A DNA stretch of 37,200 nucleotides from CAZFZT01 sp964523675. Lineage in GTDB: Bacteria > Planctomycetota > Phycisphaerae > Phycisphaerales > SM1A02. The notes beneath the pieces were generated by a model, which saw nothing but the letters and a program-made list of their open reading frames with translations, did no database searches and was not told where the DNA came from. Below, one piece after another: positions 14,617-21,731 of this stretch. The translations under genes were made by a program, and so were the position numbers. Positions within the stretch are counted from its first letter, which is position 1. Every line of letters begins with the position of its first letter. The stretch spans positions 1 through 37,200 of the forward strand of contig CAZFZT010000030.1 in assembly GCA_964523675.1 (NCBI GenBank), written 5' to 3'.

Positions 14617-17550
14617 TCACTTCCCACATCGCTCCATCAACTCATCAAGCTCACGCGCAAGCGCTTCTTCAGCCCGGCCCCAGCGATGCTCACGGAGCCA
14701 CGCCAGCGATTCGCTCGTCCGGCTAATCCACCCTGCCGGCCGGACGGGCAGGCCTCGCCACGGCGAGTCGCCCGTGGAAACCGGCTCCCCAGCCGCGCCG
14801 ACCTCACAACCCGCCGCCGCCAGGCCGAACGTCGCACGAGCCAGCACCGCCCGAATCCCCGGATCGCTCGGCCGCTCCTCATGCTGCGCTTCAACCACCT
14901 CGTAAAACGCTGAAGCATGCACCCACGCCTCATCCGCCCGGCCCAATCGCAACAGACACCGCGTCGCCTCATCATGACCCCGCGCCAGCACCGTCCTCGG
15001 AAAGGATAAGGCAGGCGCATCGGCCGCAACTGGCGAGATCACCGCAATCGACCGGTCCACAAGCTCCCACGCCTCCTCTACCCGATCCGCCGCCAGCAGC
15101 ATCCGAGCGACATTGATCCCGCACCACGACAAGCTCACCTGATGACTCACATTGCTCGGCGTCTCCTCCGCCAACGCAACCGACAGGGCATACGACTTGC
15201 GATACCCCTCCAGCGCGCGGCCGATCTCGCCGTGTGACTCCTGGGCCTCCGCCATGTTCTCATACAGGATCGACAACGTCCGGCGTGCCGTCGCGTCACT
15301 TGCATCCAGCTCCACCAGACGAGCCAACATGTGCTCCGCCTCGTCATACCACCCCAGCGCGCCGGGCAGATCATCCTGCGCGTGTGCGATCCGGCCGAGA
15401 TTCATGTACGTCGTCGCCAGGTCCCGCACATGCTGCCCATTGGTCGGTTCGCGCTCAACAAGTTCGCGCAAGGCGGGAAGATACCGCTCACGTGAAGCCG
15501 CCGCTTCCTCCAGACGATGAAGTCGAAGCTGCACATCGCTCAATTTCGACAGCGCAACGCGAACATCACGCACCGGTTCATCAAGCTCAGGCCACCTTGC
15601 TGCCAACGCCTCGGCCGCCTGACTCGCCTCCTGGTACACGGCTGCCGCCCGCTCGATATCGCCCATGCTCAGTACCTGGTTTCCGAGAAAAATCAGAGCT
15701 AAATAGCGTGCGCGAACATACACATACGAATCGGGGTCACGCGCCGCCAATCGCTCTGCATCGCCCACCAGTTGCGTGAGGAGCGCGAGCGCCTCATCTA
15801 GCCGCCCCAATTCTGAAAGCATTCTCGCCTTGTTCAAGCGACACGAAAACAGCCGATGCTCGATCCGGCCGATCTCAGTTCGCCACGGCGAGTCGCCCGT
15901 GGAGACCGGTTCCTCACGCTGCGCGAGCTCAAACAGCTTCTCAAGAAGGCGTTCAGCTTGACCGAATGATCCGTGCCCTGAAGCCGGGTCGCCAAGACTC
16001 GCAGTCGTCGGCAATCCCTGGATGCGGCCCATGCGATCGTAACCGGCAGCAAGCTCGGAAAGCAACGCCATGTCATCACCCGCTTCCGCCGACAGTGCAT
16101 CGAGGTATTCAAGGGCGGTGTCGATCAACAGGTGTCGAGCGTTCGTGCTGCCCGCAAGATGTTCGATTTCGTCGTGCAGGTCGAACATCAGGACGTGCGC
16201 CAACGAGCGTACTTCATCAAATCGCCGTGTGGCACGCTGCTCCGCCATCGTTGCAAGGTTCCGTTGCTCTGAGGCCTGCAACCAGAATTGCGTAATCAAC
16301 GATGCGCTGCCGAGCAGCACAACAAGGAACGCCGCAGTCACACTCGCGCCGAGCCGATTTCGCCGCAGAAACTTCCCGGCCCTGTACCCGAACGTGTCCG
16401 GCCGGGCCCGCACTGGCAGACCTGTCAAGTGTCTGCGGATGTCCTCATGCAGTTGCTCCACCGACTGATAACGACGAATCGGATCGCGATGAATCGCAGT
16501 GAGGATGATGGTGTCAAGATCGCCGACAAGCCCGCGCGCCCAGCGCTGCCGCGATGGATTCAACTTGTTTCGCAGCACTTGCTGTGACGGCCTTGGCGGA
16601 TCGCCGGCGGTGACGGCCGCTTCCAGTTCCTCCCTCGAACCGGGCAGCGCGCCCTCTGCATTCGCGTAAGGATGTATACCCGTGAGCAGTTCATAAAGGA
16701 TGACGCCGAGCGCATAGACATCCGCGCTTGTATTGACACGATCGCCGCGCAGTTGTTCAGGTGAGCTGTAACGAGGCGTCAGGAACCTCGCTCCGGTTTG
16801 CGTCGCTTCCGTGTCATTGTCCGAAAGTAGCCGCGCAATACCAAAGTCGATCACCTTGACCGATTTACTCTGTGTCACCAGAATATTGCTCGGCTTGAGG
16901 TCGCGATGCACGATCAGGCGTTGATGCGCATGCTGCACGGCTTCGCAGGTTGCCCAGAAGAGCAGCAATCGTTCTCTGATGCTCAGGTCATGTTGTGCGC
17001 AGAACGCGTCGATGCGCAACCCCTCGACGTGCTCCATGACAAGGTAGGGCCGGCCATCGGGAGCAGCCCCCGCATCGAGCAGCCGGGCAACATTACGGTG
17101 GTCGAGCGTCGCAAGCAGCGCCCGTTCCCTTCGGAAGCGCTGCAGGATCTCGTCCGTATCCATGCCGCGCTTGATGAGTTTAAGGGCCACCTTCCGCTCA
17201 AACGCGCGGTCTGCTCGAGCCGCCAGATAAACCGCGCCCATGCCGCCTACACCAATCCGTTCGAGAATTCGGTAGTTCCCGAGCGTTGCGCCCTCCATCT
17301 CATCAACTTCATCCACCAGATGAGCTGCGCACAGCACCACAGGGTTTTCAAGGAATTCACCTGCGCTCTCGTGCGCGGCGATCAGTGAAATCAGCTCGCG
17401 GCGGCGACACTCATCGGTTCCACAAGCCGCTTCCAGAAATGCTTCTCGCTCCTCCGGCGGCAATTGAAGGGCGTGATCGAACAACGACTCATCCGTAGCG
17501 TCCGCAGACGTTGGCCACTCATCCGTCAGTCGTTTGCGCAGGTGGTCCAC
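14617..17550 (-). CDS. membrane Ser/Thr protein kinase with TPR domain (kinase A)
   Basis: A 977-residue Hanks-type kinase. Residues 1-90 are an N-terminal helical region. The kinase domain spans about 94-375: glycine loop IGVGGMGAVYLA (99-110), ATP-binding Lys124 (VALK), catalytic HRDLKPSN (Asp217), DFG at 235-237 and SPEQLRGD in the activation segment. One transmembrane helix at about 400-422 puts the C-terminal half outside the cytoplasm. That half (about 440-960) is helical and TPR-like (for example DEALALLTQLVGDAERLAARDP, ALGWYDEAEHMLARLVELDA). Two copies of a DNA palindrome are read in frame here (EPVSTGDSPWR near residues 548 and 923). The start is GTG 17550. It follows the sigma A gene by 60 bp, so the two probably form an operon and a signalling pair; the signal and kinase substrates are unknown. 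Confidence 0.93.
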   Translation of the reverse strand: MDHLRKRLTDEWPTSADATDESLFDHALQLPPEEREAFLEAACGTDECRRRELISLIAAHESAGEFLENPVVLCAAHLVDEVDEMEGATLGNYRILERIGVGGMGAVYLAARADRAFERKVALKLIKRGMDTDEILQRFRRERALLATLDHRNVARLLDAGAAPDGRPYLVMEHVEGLRIDAFCAQHDLSIRERLLLFWATCEAVQHAHQRLIVHRDLKPSNILVTQSKSVKVIDFGIARLLSDNDTEATQTGARFLTPRYSSPEQLRGDRVNTSADVYALGVILYELLTGIHPYANAEGALPGSREELEAAVTAGDPPRPSQQVLRNKLNPSRQRWARGLVGDLDTIILTAIHRDPIRRYQSVEQLHEDIRRHLTGLPVRARPDTFGYRAGKFLRRNRLGASVTAAFLVVLLGSASLITQFWLQASEQRNLATMAEQRATRRFDEVRSLAHVLMFDLHDEIEHLAGSTNARHLLIDTALEYLDALSAEAGDDMALLSELAAGYDRMGRIQGLPTTASLGDPASGHGSFGQAERLLEKLFELAQREEPVSTGDSPWRTEIGRIEHRLFSCRLNKARMLSELGRLDEALALLTQLVGDAERLAARDPDSYVYVRARYLALIFLGNQVLSMGDIERAAAVYQEASQAAEALAARWPELDEPVRDVRVALSKLSDVQLRLHRLEEAAASRERYLPALRELVEREPTNGQHVRDLATTYMNLGRIAHAQDDLPGALGWYDEAEHMLARLVELDASDATARRTLSILYENMAEAQESHGEIGRALEGYRKSYALSVALAEETPSNVSHQVSLSWCGINVARMLLAADRVEEAWELVDRSIAVISPVAADAPALSFPRTVLARGHDEATRCLLRLGRADEAWVHASAFYEVVEAQHEERPSDPGIRAVLARATFGLAAAGCEVGAAGEPVSTGDSPWRGLPVRPAGWISRTSESLAWLREHRWGRAEEALARELDELMERCGK
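14732..14784. repeat. composite palindromic insertion inside kinase A (second copy)
   Basis: A hairpin cctgcc/ggcagg (14732-14752) sits next to the near-palindrome ccacggcgagtcgcccgtgg at 14758-14777, which continues aaaccgg. Read on the minus strand it encodes EPVSTGDSPWRGLPVRPAG near kinase A residues 922-940. Confidence 0.75.
15883..15909. repeat. REP-like palindrome inside kinase A (first copy)
   Basis: A 27-base unit that differs by one base from 14758-14784, in the same orientation and the same reading frame, giving EPVSTGDSPWR near residue 548. The flanking sequences of the two copies are unrelated. Confidence 0.8.
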
Positions 17551-17610
17551 GTGAAGCGTTCAATGTGCGGGCGCGAGCCGGCGGTGGTGAGCAATGATGA
17601 GAATGAAGAT

Positions 17611-18198
17611 CTACTCGCAGGCCATTTCTCGAAACAGCCACGCCCGTGCATATTGCCAGTGCCGCTCGACGGTGCGGGTTGTAACACCCATCACCTGCGC
17701 GCACTCTTCTACCGTCAATCCGCCAAAGAAGCGCATCTCCACGAGGCGCGCCTTCTCTGGATGTTCAATGGCAAACCGTTGCAGCGTCTCATCAAGGTCG
17801 AGGAGGTCGGCTGATTGGTCAATTAATGCATCCTGGCCCGGTGCATTCGAAGCGACCGGCCCGTCATCAAGCGACAACCGCTGCCGATTCCCGACACGCT
17901 TTTTTCTGCCGCGACCGCGCGCGTGATCTACCAGGATTCTGCGAATGGCCTGCGACGCCAATGCAAAGAAATGTGACCGATCGTTCCACTGCACTCGGGA
18001 CTGATCGATCATCTTGATATAGGCCTCATGCACAAGCGCTGTTGCCTGCAGCGTGTGGTCCGTGCGCTCACTCTGGAGGTAGCTCTGCGCCAGCCGCCGC
18101 AACTCGTCGTACACGAGCGGAAGCAATTGATCGACGGCCTCCCGGTCGCCTCGGCCGGCGCTCATGAGCGTCTGCGTGATGTCAAATCGCTCGGGCAT
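17611..18198 (-). CDS. ECF sigma factor, TIGR02999-like (sigma A)
   Basis: A 195-residue extracytoplasmic-function sigma factor of the TIGR02999 type, which is frequent in planctomycetes and acidobacteria. Region 2 covers about residues 20-95: LLPLVYDELRRLAQSYL, HTLQATALVHEAYIKMID, SHFFALASQAIRRILVDHARG. Region 4 covers about 135-190: LRRF-type helix DETLQRF, VEMRFFGGLTVEECAQVMG, and the recognition helix TTRTVERHWQYARAWL. ATG 18198 is chosen because the conserved N-terminus follows it within a few residues; the frame is open further up through repeat DNA. It is the first gene of the leftward pair with kinase A and faces the collagen/S74 gene across 287 bp. A TATACT word at 18276-18271 on the minus strand could be its -10 box, but no good -35 matches. 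Confidence 0.93.
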   Translation of the reverse strand: MPERFDITQTLMSAGRGDREAVDQLLPLVYDELRRLAQSYLQSERTDHTLQATALVHEAYIKMIDQSRVQWNDRSHFFALASQAIRRILVDHARGRGRKKRVGNRQRLSLDDGPVASNAPGQDALIDQSADLLDLDETLQRFAIEHPEKARLVEMRFFGGLTVEECAQVMGVTTRTVERHWQYARAWLFREMACE

Positions 18199-18317
18199 CG
18201 CAACATCAATCTCAACTGAGCATGTCGGGCTGCGCCCATAGCTGTCGCTTAGTGGAGCAGCGGCACGGCCAGTATACCGCGCCGGAACGTCAACACAGGT
18301 AGGAAATGCACGCCTCA

Positions 18318-18430
18318 TGGCTCTTGGGAGTACCGAGACCGAGTGCCGGGTACCCAGGAGAGCAAACACTCGGCAATGGGCAGTCGGTTTCAAACCAATG
18401 CGGAAGCAGCGAACCCCATTACCCATTGCC
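18318..18430. repeat. TACCGAGT-family intergenic repeat, copy 2, with GGCAATGGG arms
   Basis: gagtaccgagaccgagtgccgggtaccc lies at about 18328-18354. It is followed by inverted arms ggcaatgggcagt (18373-18385) and ttacccattgcc (18419-18430). It lies between the sigma A gene and the first secreted fibre-like gene, upstream of that gene's ribosome site. Confidence 0.75.
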
Positions 18431-18485
18431 AAACCCTCGGCCCCGGGCGTCATTCCTGCGTCCAACCTTAGAAAGGAGCATTGAG

Positions 18486-20177
18486 ATGTCTAAACTGCGA
18501 GCACTACGAGTTTGTAGATGGGCGGCAACCTTCGCCGCAACTGCCTTCATGGCTTCCGCCGCCATGGCCGGCGATTCCCCGGGCGATGCCTTCACGTATC
18601 AGGGCCGGCTCACGTCAGCAGGCGAGGGGGCTTCGGGACCGGTGGACTTGACGTTCCGGCTCTTTGATGCTCCGGTCGGCGGCGCCCAAGTTGGCGGCAC
18701 GCTGACCGCTATCGGCTTTAGCGCCTTCGACGACGGCGGCGTCTTCTCCATTGATCTGCCGTTTGGCAAGAGCGTCTTCGACGGCTCGCCGCTGTGGCTG
18801 GAGATCACTGTTGATGGCTCGACCTTGTCGCCACGCCAGCCGTTGCTGGCTGCACCTTACGCCGCCTTCGCCCTTAATGGGAATGAAGGCCCTCAAGGGG
18901 AGCAGGGGCCGCAGGGCGAGCAAGGCGAAAAGGGCGACAAAGGTGACAAGGGCGACAAGGGGGAAAAAGGCGACAAGGGCGATCAAGGGCCTCCCGGAAT
19001 CCAGGGAATCCCCGGCATCCAGGGCATACAGGGAATCCAAGGCATTCAAGGCGAGCAAGGCCCTCCCGGAACGCCCGGCGACTCGCATTGGTCGCTTTCC
19101 GGCTCCACGACGTATTACGACGATGGCAAGGTGTTCATCGGACGCAGCACCGGCATTTCCGGTGCGGAGCACTTTGGCTTTACATCGCCGGTCAACAGCA
19201 GTTACGGCGGCATGTACATCGACACGGCCGGCGCAACGGCCTGGCCGTTCTATGGATACGCCACCGGCGGATTGGCGCGCGCCTGGCATTATTACAACGG
19301 CGGCACCGGCAGTTGGCACCTGTACAACGGAGGCGATCGTCTGACCGTGACTTCTACAGGCAACGTCGGCCTCGGTACCAGCGTGCCCACGCATCGCTTG
19401 ACTCTTGTTGACTCGACGACTCAGCAGGGCGGCATGCGCTTTGGTCTTGCGGCTGATTCGCCGGTGCTTTATCGCAACGCGGCGAGCGCGAGCGATCGGC
19501 TCATTCTCACGACTGCCAATGGTTCATCCGCGTTCCTCTCGATTCTCTCAGGCGGATTCATGATTGGAAACAACACGGTCATCTCACCTGTGCGCACCTT
19601 CCATGCAGGCAACGGCGACCAGGTGCAGACGGCGTTCGGTTTCTCTTCGGATGCCGGCCTTGGCATGTGGCGCCCGGCCACTCAGACGCTTGCTCTGAAC
19701 ACCAACGGCCAGCAGCGCTTGCGCATCAACAGCAACGGCAACGTCGGCATCGGCACCACGGCACCAGCGTTCATGCTTCACGTCAACGGCTCGGCTGGCA
19801 AACCCGGCGGCGGTTCGTGGTCGAATGCATCTGACATCCGGCTGAAGAAGAACATCCAGCCGCTGCACGGCGCGCTTGAATCGCTTCTCGCAGTCGAAGG
19901 CGTCACCTACGAGTACATCGATCCGCAAGCCATCAACGAACTGCCCGGCGAGCGCATCGGCATGATCGCGCAGCAGGTCGAAAACATCTTCCCCGACTGG
20001 GTCGAAACCGCTGAAGACGGCTACAAGCGCCTTACCATCCGCGGCTTCGAGGCCCTTGCCATCGAAGCGCTGCGCGAACTGCGCGATGAGAAGGACGCGG
20101 AGATTGCGGAACTCAACCTGCGCATCGAACGGCTTGAAGCGCTTGTTCGTTCACTCACCGAGGCCACCGTGCGCTGA
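18486..20177 (+). CDS. secreted collagen-like protein with S74 chaperone domain
   Basis: A 563-residue secreted fibre-like protein. The signal peptide is residues 1-29 (cut near AMA-GD). An N-terminal domain (35-130) begins FTYQGRL and ends LSPRQPLLAAPYA; it is shared with five genes at 24975-33750. Residues 132-200 are 23 Gly-X-Y triplets (GEKGDKGDKG..., then GIQGIPGIQG...), expected to form a collagen triple helix. A beta-rich middle part (200-440) has the repeat NVGIGT. An S74 intramolecular chaperone domain starts at about 449 with SDIRLKKNI, has MIAQQVENIFPDWV, and ends in a coiled coil (about 530-555). In phage tail fibres S74 drives trimer folding and then cuts itself off at the Ser. 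ATG 18486 has AGGAG 7 bases upstream. A small dockerin-type gene follows after 36 bp. Confidence 0.9.
   Translation: MSKLRALRVCRWAATFAATAFMASAAMAGDSPGDAFTYQGRLTSAGEGASGPVDLTFRLFDAPVGGAQVGGTLTAIGFSAFDDGGVFSIDLPFGKSVFDGSPLWLEITVDGSTLSPRQPLLAAPYAAFALNGNEGPQGEQGPQGEQGEKGDKGDKGDKGEKGDKGDQGPPGIQGIPGIQGIQGIQGIQGEQGPPGTPGDSHWSLSGSTTYYDDGKVFIGRSTGISGAEHFGFTSPVNSSYGGMYIDTAGATAWPFYGYATGGLARAWHYYNGGTGSWHLYNGGDRLTVTSTGNVGLGTSVPTHRLTLVDSTTQQGGMRFGLAADSPVLYRNAASASDRLILTTANGSSAFLSILSGGFMIGNNTVISPVRTFHAGNGDQVQTAFGFSSDAGLGMWRPATQTLALNTNGQQRLRINSNGNVGIGTTAPAFMLHVNGSAGKPGGGSWSNASDIRLKKNIQPLHGALESLLAVEGVTYEYIDPQAINELPGERIGMIAQQVENIFPDWVETAEDGYKRLTIRGFEALAIEALRELRDEKDAEIAELNLRIERLEALVRSLTEATVR
18879..19085 (+). 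repeat. collagen-like Gly-X-Y triplet repeat (23 triplets)
   Basis: The run of 9-base units such as ggcgacaag encodes a charged half rich in GDK/GEK triplets followed by a GIQ/GIP half. Triplet repeats of this kind change length easily by slippage. Confidence 0.9.
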
Positions 20178-20213
20178 CCCATCGCTCTGATCCCTTACAC
20201 AAGGAATCTCACC

Positions 20214-20639
20214 ATGTATAGCAAACCAACACGCACACTCGCCACGATGTTCCTTGCCTGTGCAGCGATCGTCCTTGGCGGAGCGGGCGACTTTGATCTC
20301 ACCTGGTACACCATCGACGGCGGTGGGGGCGCATGCGCAGGCGGCGAGTTCGACCTCGCCGGGACCATCGGCCAACCCGATGCCGGCTCCATGTCGGGAG
20401 GGGAGTACACGCTGACCGGTGGCTTTTGGGCCGGTGCTGCAGGCGCAGAAGACCCTGTCACGCCATGCCCCGGCGACCTCAATGGCGATGAAACCATCGG
20501 CGTCGCTGACCTGCTCGTCCTCCTCGCCTGCTGGGGGGATGCAGATGGCGAATGTGCAGCCGCTGACCTCAATAGCGACAGCTCCGTTGGCGTGCCGGAC
20601 CTACTCCAGCTCCTGGGCGCATGGGGCACCTGTCCGTAA
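20214..20639 (+). CDS. small secreted WYTIDGGGG-dockerin protein
   Basis: A 141-residue secreted protein with a signal peptide (about 1-24). Residues 26-74 hold a glycine-rich beta motif, FDLTWYTIDGGGG, GGEFDLAGTIGQPDAG and GGEYTLTGGFW, and the C-terminal part has two dockerin-like EF-hand repeats, GDLNGDETIGVADLLVLL and ADLNSDSSVGVPDLLQLL, ending WGTCP. Asp and Asn residues at calcium positions are kept. The same architecture recurs in the gene starting at 36804. It follows the collagen/S74 gene by 36 bp and is followed by an intrinsic terminator, so the two genes form one transcription unit. AAGGA lies 9 bases before ATG. The architecture is common in planctomycetes but has no known function; it may anchor or display partners in the cell envelope. 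Confidence 0.85.
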   Translation: MYSKPTRTLATMFLACAAIVLGGAGDFDLTWYTIDGGGGACAGGEFDLAGTIGQPDAGSMSGGEYTLTGGFWAGAAGAEDPVTPCPGDLNGDETIGVADLLVLLACWGDADGECAAADLNSDSSVGVPDLLQLLGAWGTCP

Positions 20640-20667
20640 ACAATCGAGATCAACATCACCTCCCTTA

Positions 20668-20694
20668 CGCCCCGGCCCCAACCGGGGCGTTTTT
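20668..20694 (+). terminator. intrinsic terminator of the module A secreted-protein operon
   Basis: The perfect 8-bp stem cgccccgg (20668-20675) and ccggggcg (20682-20689), with a 6-base loop, is followed by five T (20690-20694). It lies 29 bp after the small dockerin-type gene. Confidence 0.92.
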
Positions 20695-20711
20695 AACAGG
20701 CAAACGCCGCA

Positions 20712-20732
20712 CCCATTGCCTATTGCCGATTG
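20712..20732. repeat. CCCATTGCC/TATTGCC repeat word
   Basis: cccattgcctattgccgat, just after the terminator, is another copy of the word seen inverted at 18373-18430, at 21177-21191 and at 14592-14610. Confidence 0.5.
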
Positions 20733-20791
20733 ACGCTGCTGTCCGCATCTCCGCATACCATCTTCGCCGCCCACATTGTGACCGAGAAGCG

Positions 20792-21148
20792 ATGCCTGTC
20801 CTTTGGAAAACAATCCTGCTCCTGTGCGCTTCGAATGTCTTCATGACTTTCGCGTGGTATGCACACCTGAAGGAGCTTCAGCACAGGCCATGGGTGATCG
20901 CTGCTCTTTTGAGTTGGGGCGTCGCGCTCTTTGAATATCTGTTGCAAGTGCCGGCCAATCGCATCGGCTACACGCAGATGAACGTCGGTCAGTTGAAAAT
21001 CCTTCAGGAGGTCATCACCCTCTCCGTCTTTGTTCCCTTTGCGCTGCTCTATCTGAAGGAACCCATCAAACTCGATTATCTCTGGGCTGCGCTCTGCCTC
21101 TGCGGCGCAGTCTTCTTCATCTTCCGAAGCGGTTTCGCAGCGACTTGA
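20792..21148 (+). CDS. DUF486 (DMT-superfamily) small membrane protein
   Basis: A 118-residue integral membrane protein with four hydrophobic helices. Recognised as the DUF486 family by TFAWYAHLKEL, SWGVALFEYLLQVPANRIGY, QLKILQEVITLSVFVPF and the C-terminal helix LCGAVFFIF. The family resembles small multidrug-resistance-type (DMT) transporters, but its substrate is unknown. ATG 20792 is chosen because homologues start close to this hydrophobic segment; the longer open frame begins inside the terminator region. It lies alone between repeat copies, after the module A operon terminator, and has no functional partner nearby. Confidence 0.9.
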   Translation: MPVLWKTILLLCASNVFMTFAWYAHLKELQHRPWVIAALLSWGVALFEYLLQVPANRIGYTQMNVGQLKILQEVITLSVFVPFALLYLKEPIKLDYLWAALCLCGAVFFIFRSGFAAT

Positions 21149-21150
21149 AC

Positions 21151-21269
21151 GGCAGTACCGAGTACGAAAGCCGGCTGGCAATGGGGAATGGGACCGGCCA
21201 ACTTCAGCGCAGTACCGAGTACCGAGTGCTCGCCTTCCTCGGTACTCGCTACCCAGTACTCGGTACCGA
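21151..21269. repeat. TACCGAGT-family intergenic palindrome, copy 3
   Basis: ggcagtaccgagtac (21151-21165), then ggcaatggggaatggg (21177-21192), then agtaccgagtaccgagtgctcg (21211-21232), and the inverted arm ctcggtactcg (21238-21248) and cagtactcggtaccg (21254-21268). It fills the gap before the amphi-Trp gene. A long hairpin is expected. Confidence 0.85.
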
Positions 21270-21323
21270 TACAGGGCAGTCGTGTATGATCGCCCGCTCA
21301 CCGCCGTTTGAAAGGAACGAATC

Positions 21324-21548
21324 ATGGCCAAGCGCAAGCCGCGTCCGAAGCGTGACATTGAGAAGGATTATCCCTCGAAGCAGTTCATCGCCAAACTGCG
21401 TCGACTCGCGGACTGCATCGAGCAGGGAAAGCCGTTTCGCATCCAGGTCGCAGGTGAACGCATCAACGTCCCGCCGAACGCAACCATCAACATCGAACAC
21501 GAGCGCAGCGACAGCGACGAGGAAATCGAATTCCAGATGAAGTGGTAG
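21324..21548 (+). CDS. amphi-Trp domain protein
   Basis: A 74-residue small soluble protein of the amphi-Trp family (TIGR04354-like), recognised by the basic N-terminus, FIAKLRRLADCIEQGKPFRIQVAGERINVPPNATINIEHE (seen as separate short blocks: ADCIEQGKPF, GERINVP) and the acidic C-terminal strand ending EIEFQMKW, with the near-terminal tryptophan that names the family. The function is unknown. AAAGGA lies 7 bases before ATG 21324. It is flanked on both sides by TACCGAGT-family palindromes and sits between modules A and B; the neighbouring kinase gene points towards it. Confidence 0.85.
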   Translation: MAKRKPRPKRDIEKDYPSKQFIAKLRRLADCIEQGKPFRIQVAGERINVPPNATINIEHERSDSDEEIEFQMKW

Positions 21549-21565
21549 CGGGCAGTCAGCGCCAG

Positions 21566-21676
21566 GGCAGTACCGAGGAGCGAGTACCGAGGAGAGCGCC
21601 AGTTCTCAATCACTCGGTACTAGGTACTCGGTACCCGGTACTTCCCTCGGTACTCGTAGGGAAGTTGGCTATTGGC
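21566..21676. repeat. TACCGAGT-family intergenic palindrome, copy 4
   Basis: gggcagtaccgaggagcgag (21565-21584) and taccgagg, then the inverted part cactcggtactaggtactcg (21611-21630), gtacccggtac, ctcggtactcg (21646-21656), and ttggctattggcc (21664-21676). It fills the gap between the amphi-Trp gene and the 3' end of kinase B. Confidence 0.85.
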
Positions 21677-21731
21677 CGTTCGCTGCTTGCTCTTACTCCA
21701 CGCCTTCATGCCTGTACTCGTTGTGGTGGCG

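Noticed and set aside
18271..18276. TATACT as a firm sigma A promoter
   Set aside because: No acceptable -35 box at 16-18 bases; the nearby TTGACG is only 11 bases away.
18306..18485. Upstream extension of the collagen/S74 gene
   Set aside because: It runs through repeat DNA; ATG 18486 has a good ribosome site and a signal peptide.
7028..21676. CRISPR arrays suggested by repeated short words in gaps
   Set aside because: The words are degenerate and palindromic, with no regular spacers or cas genes.
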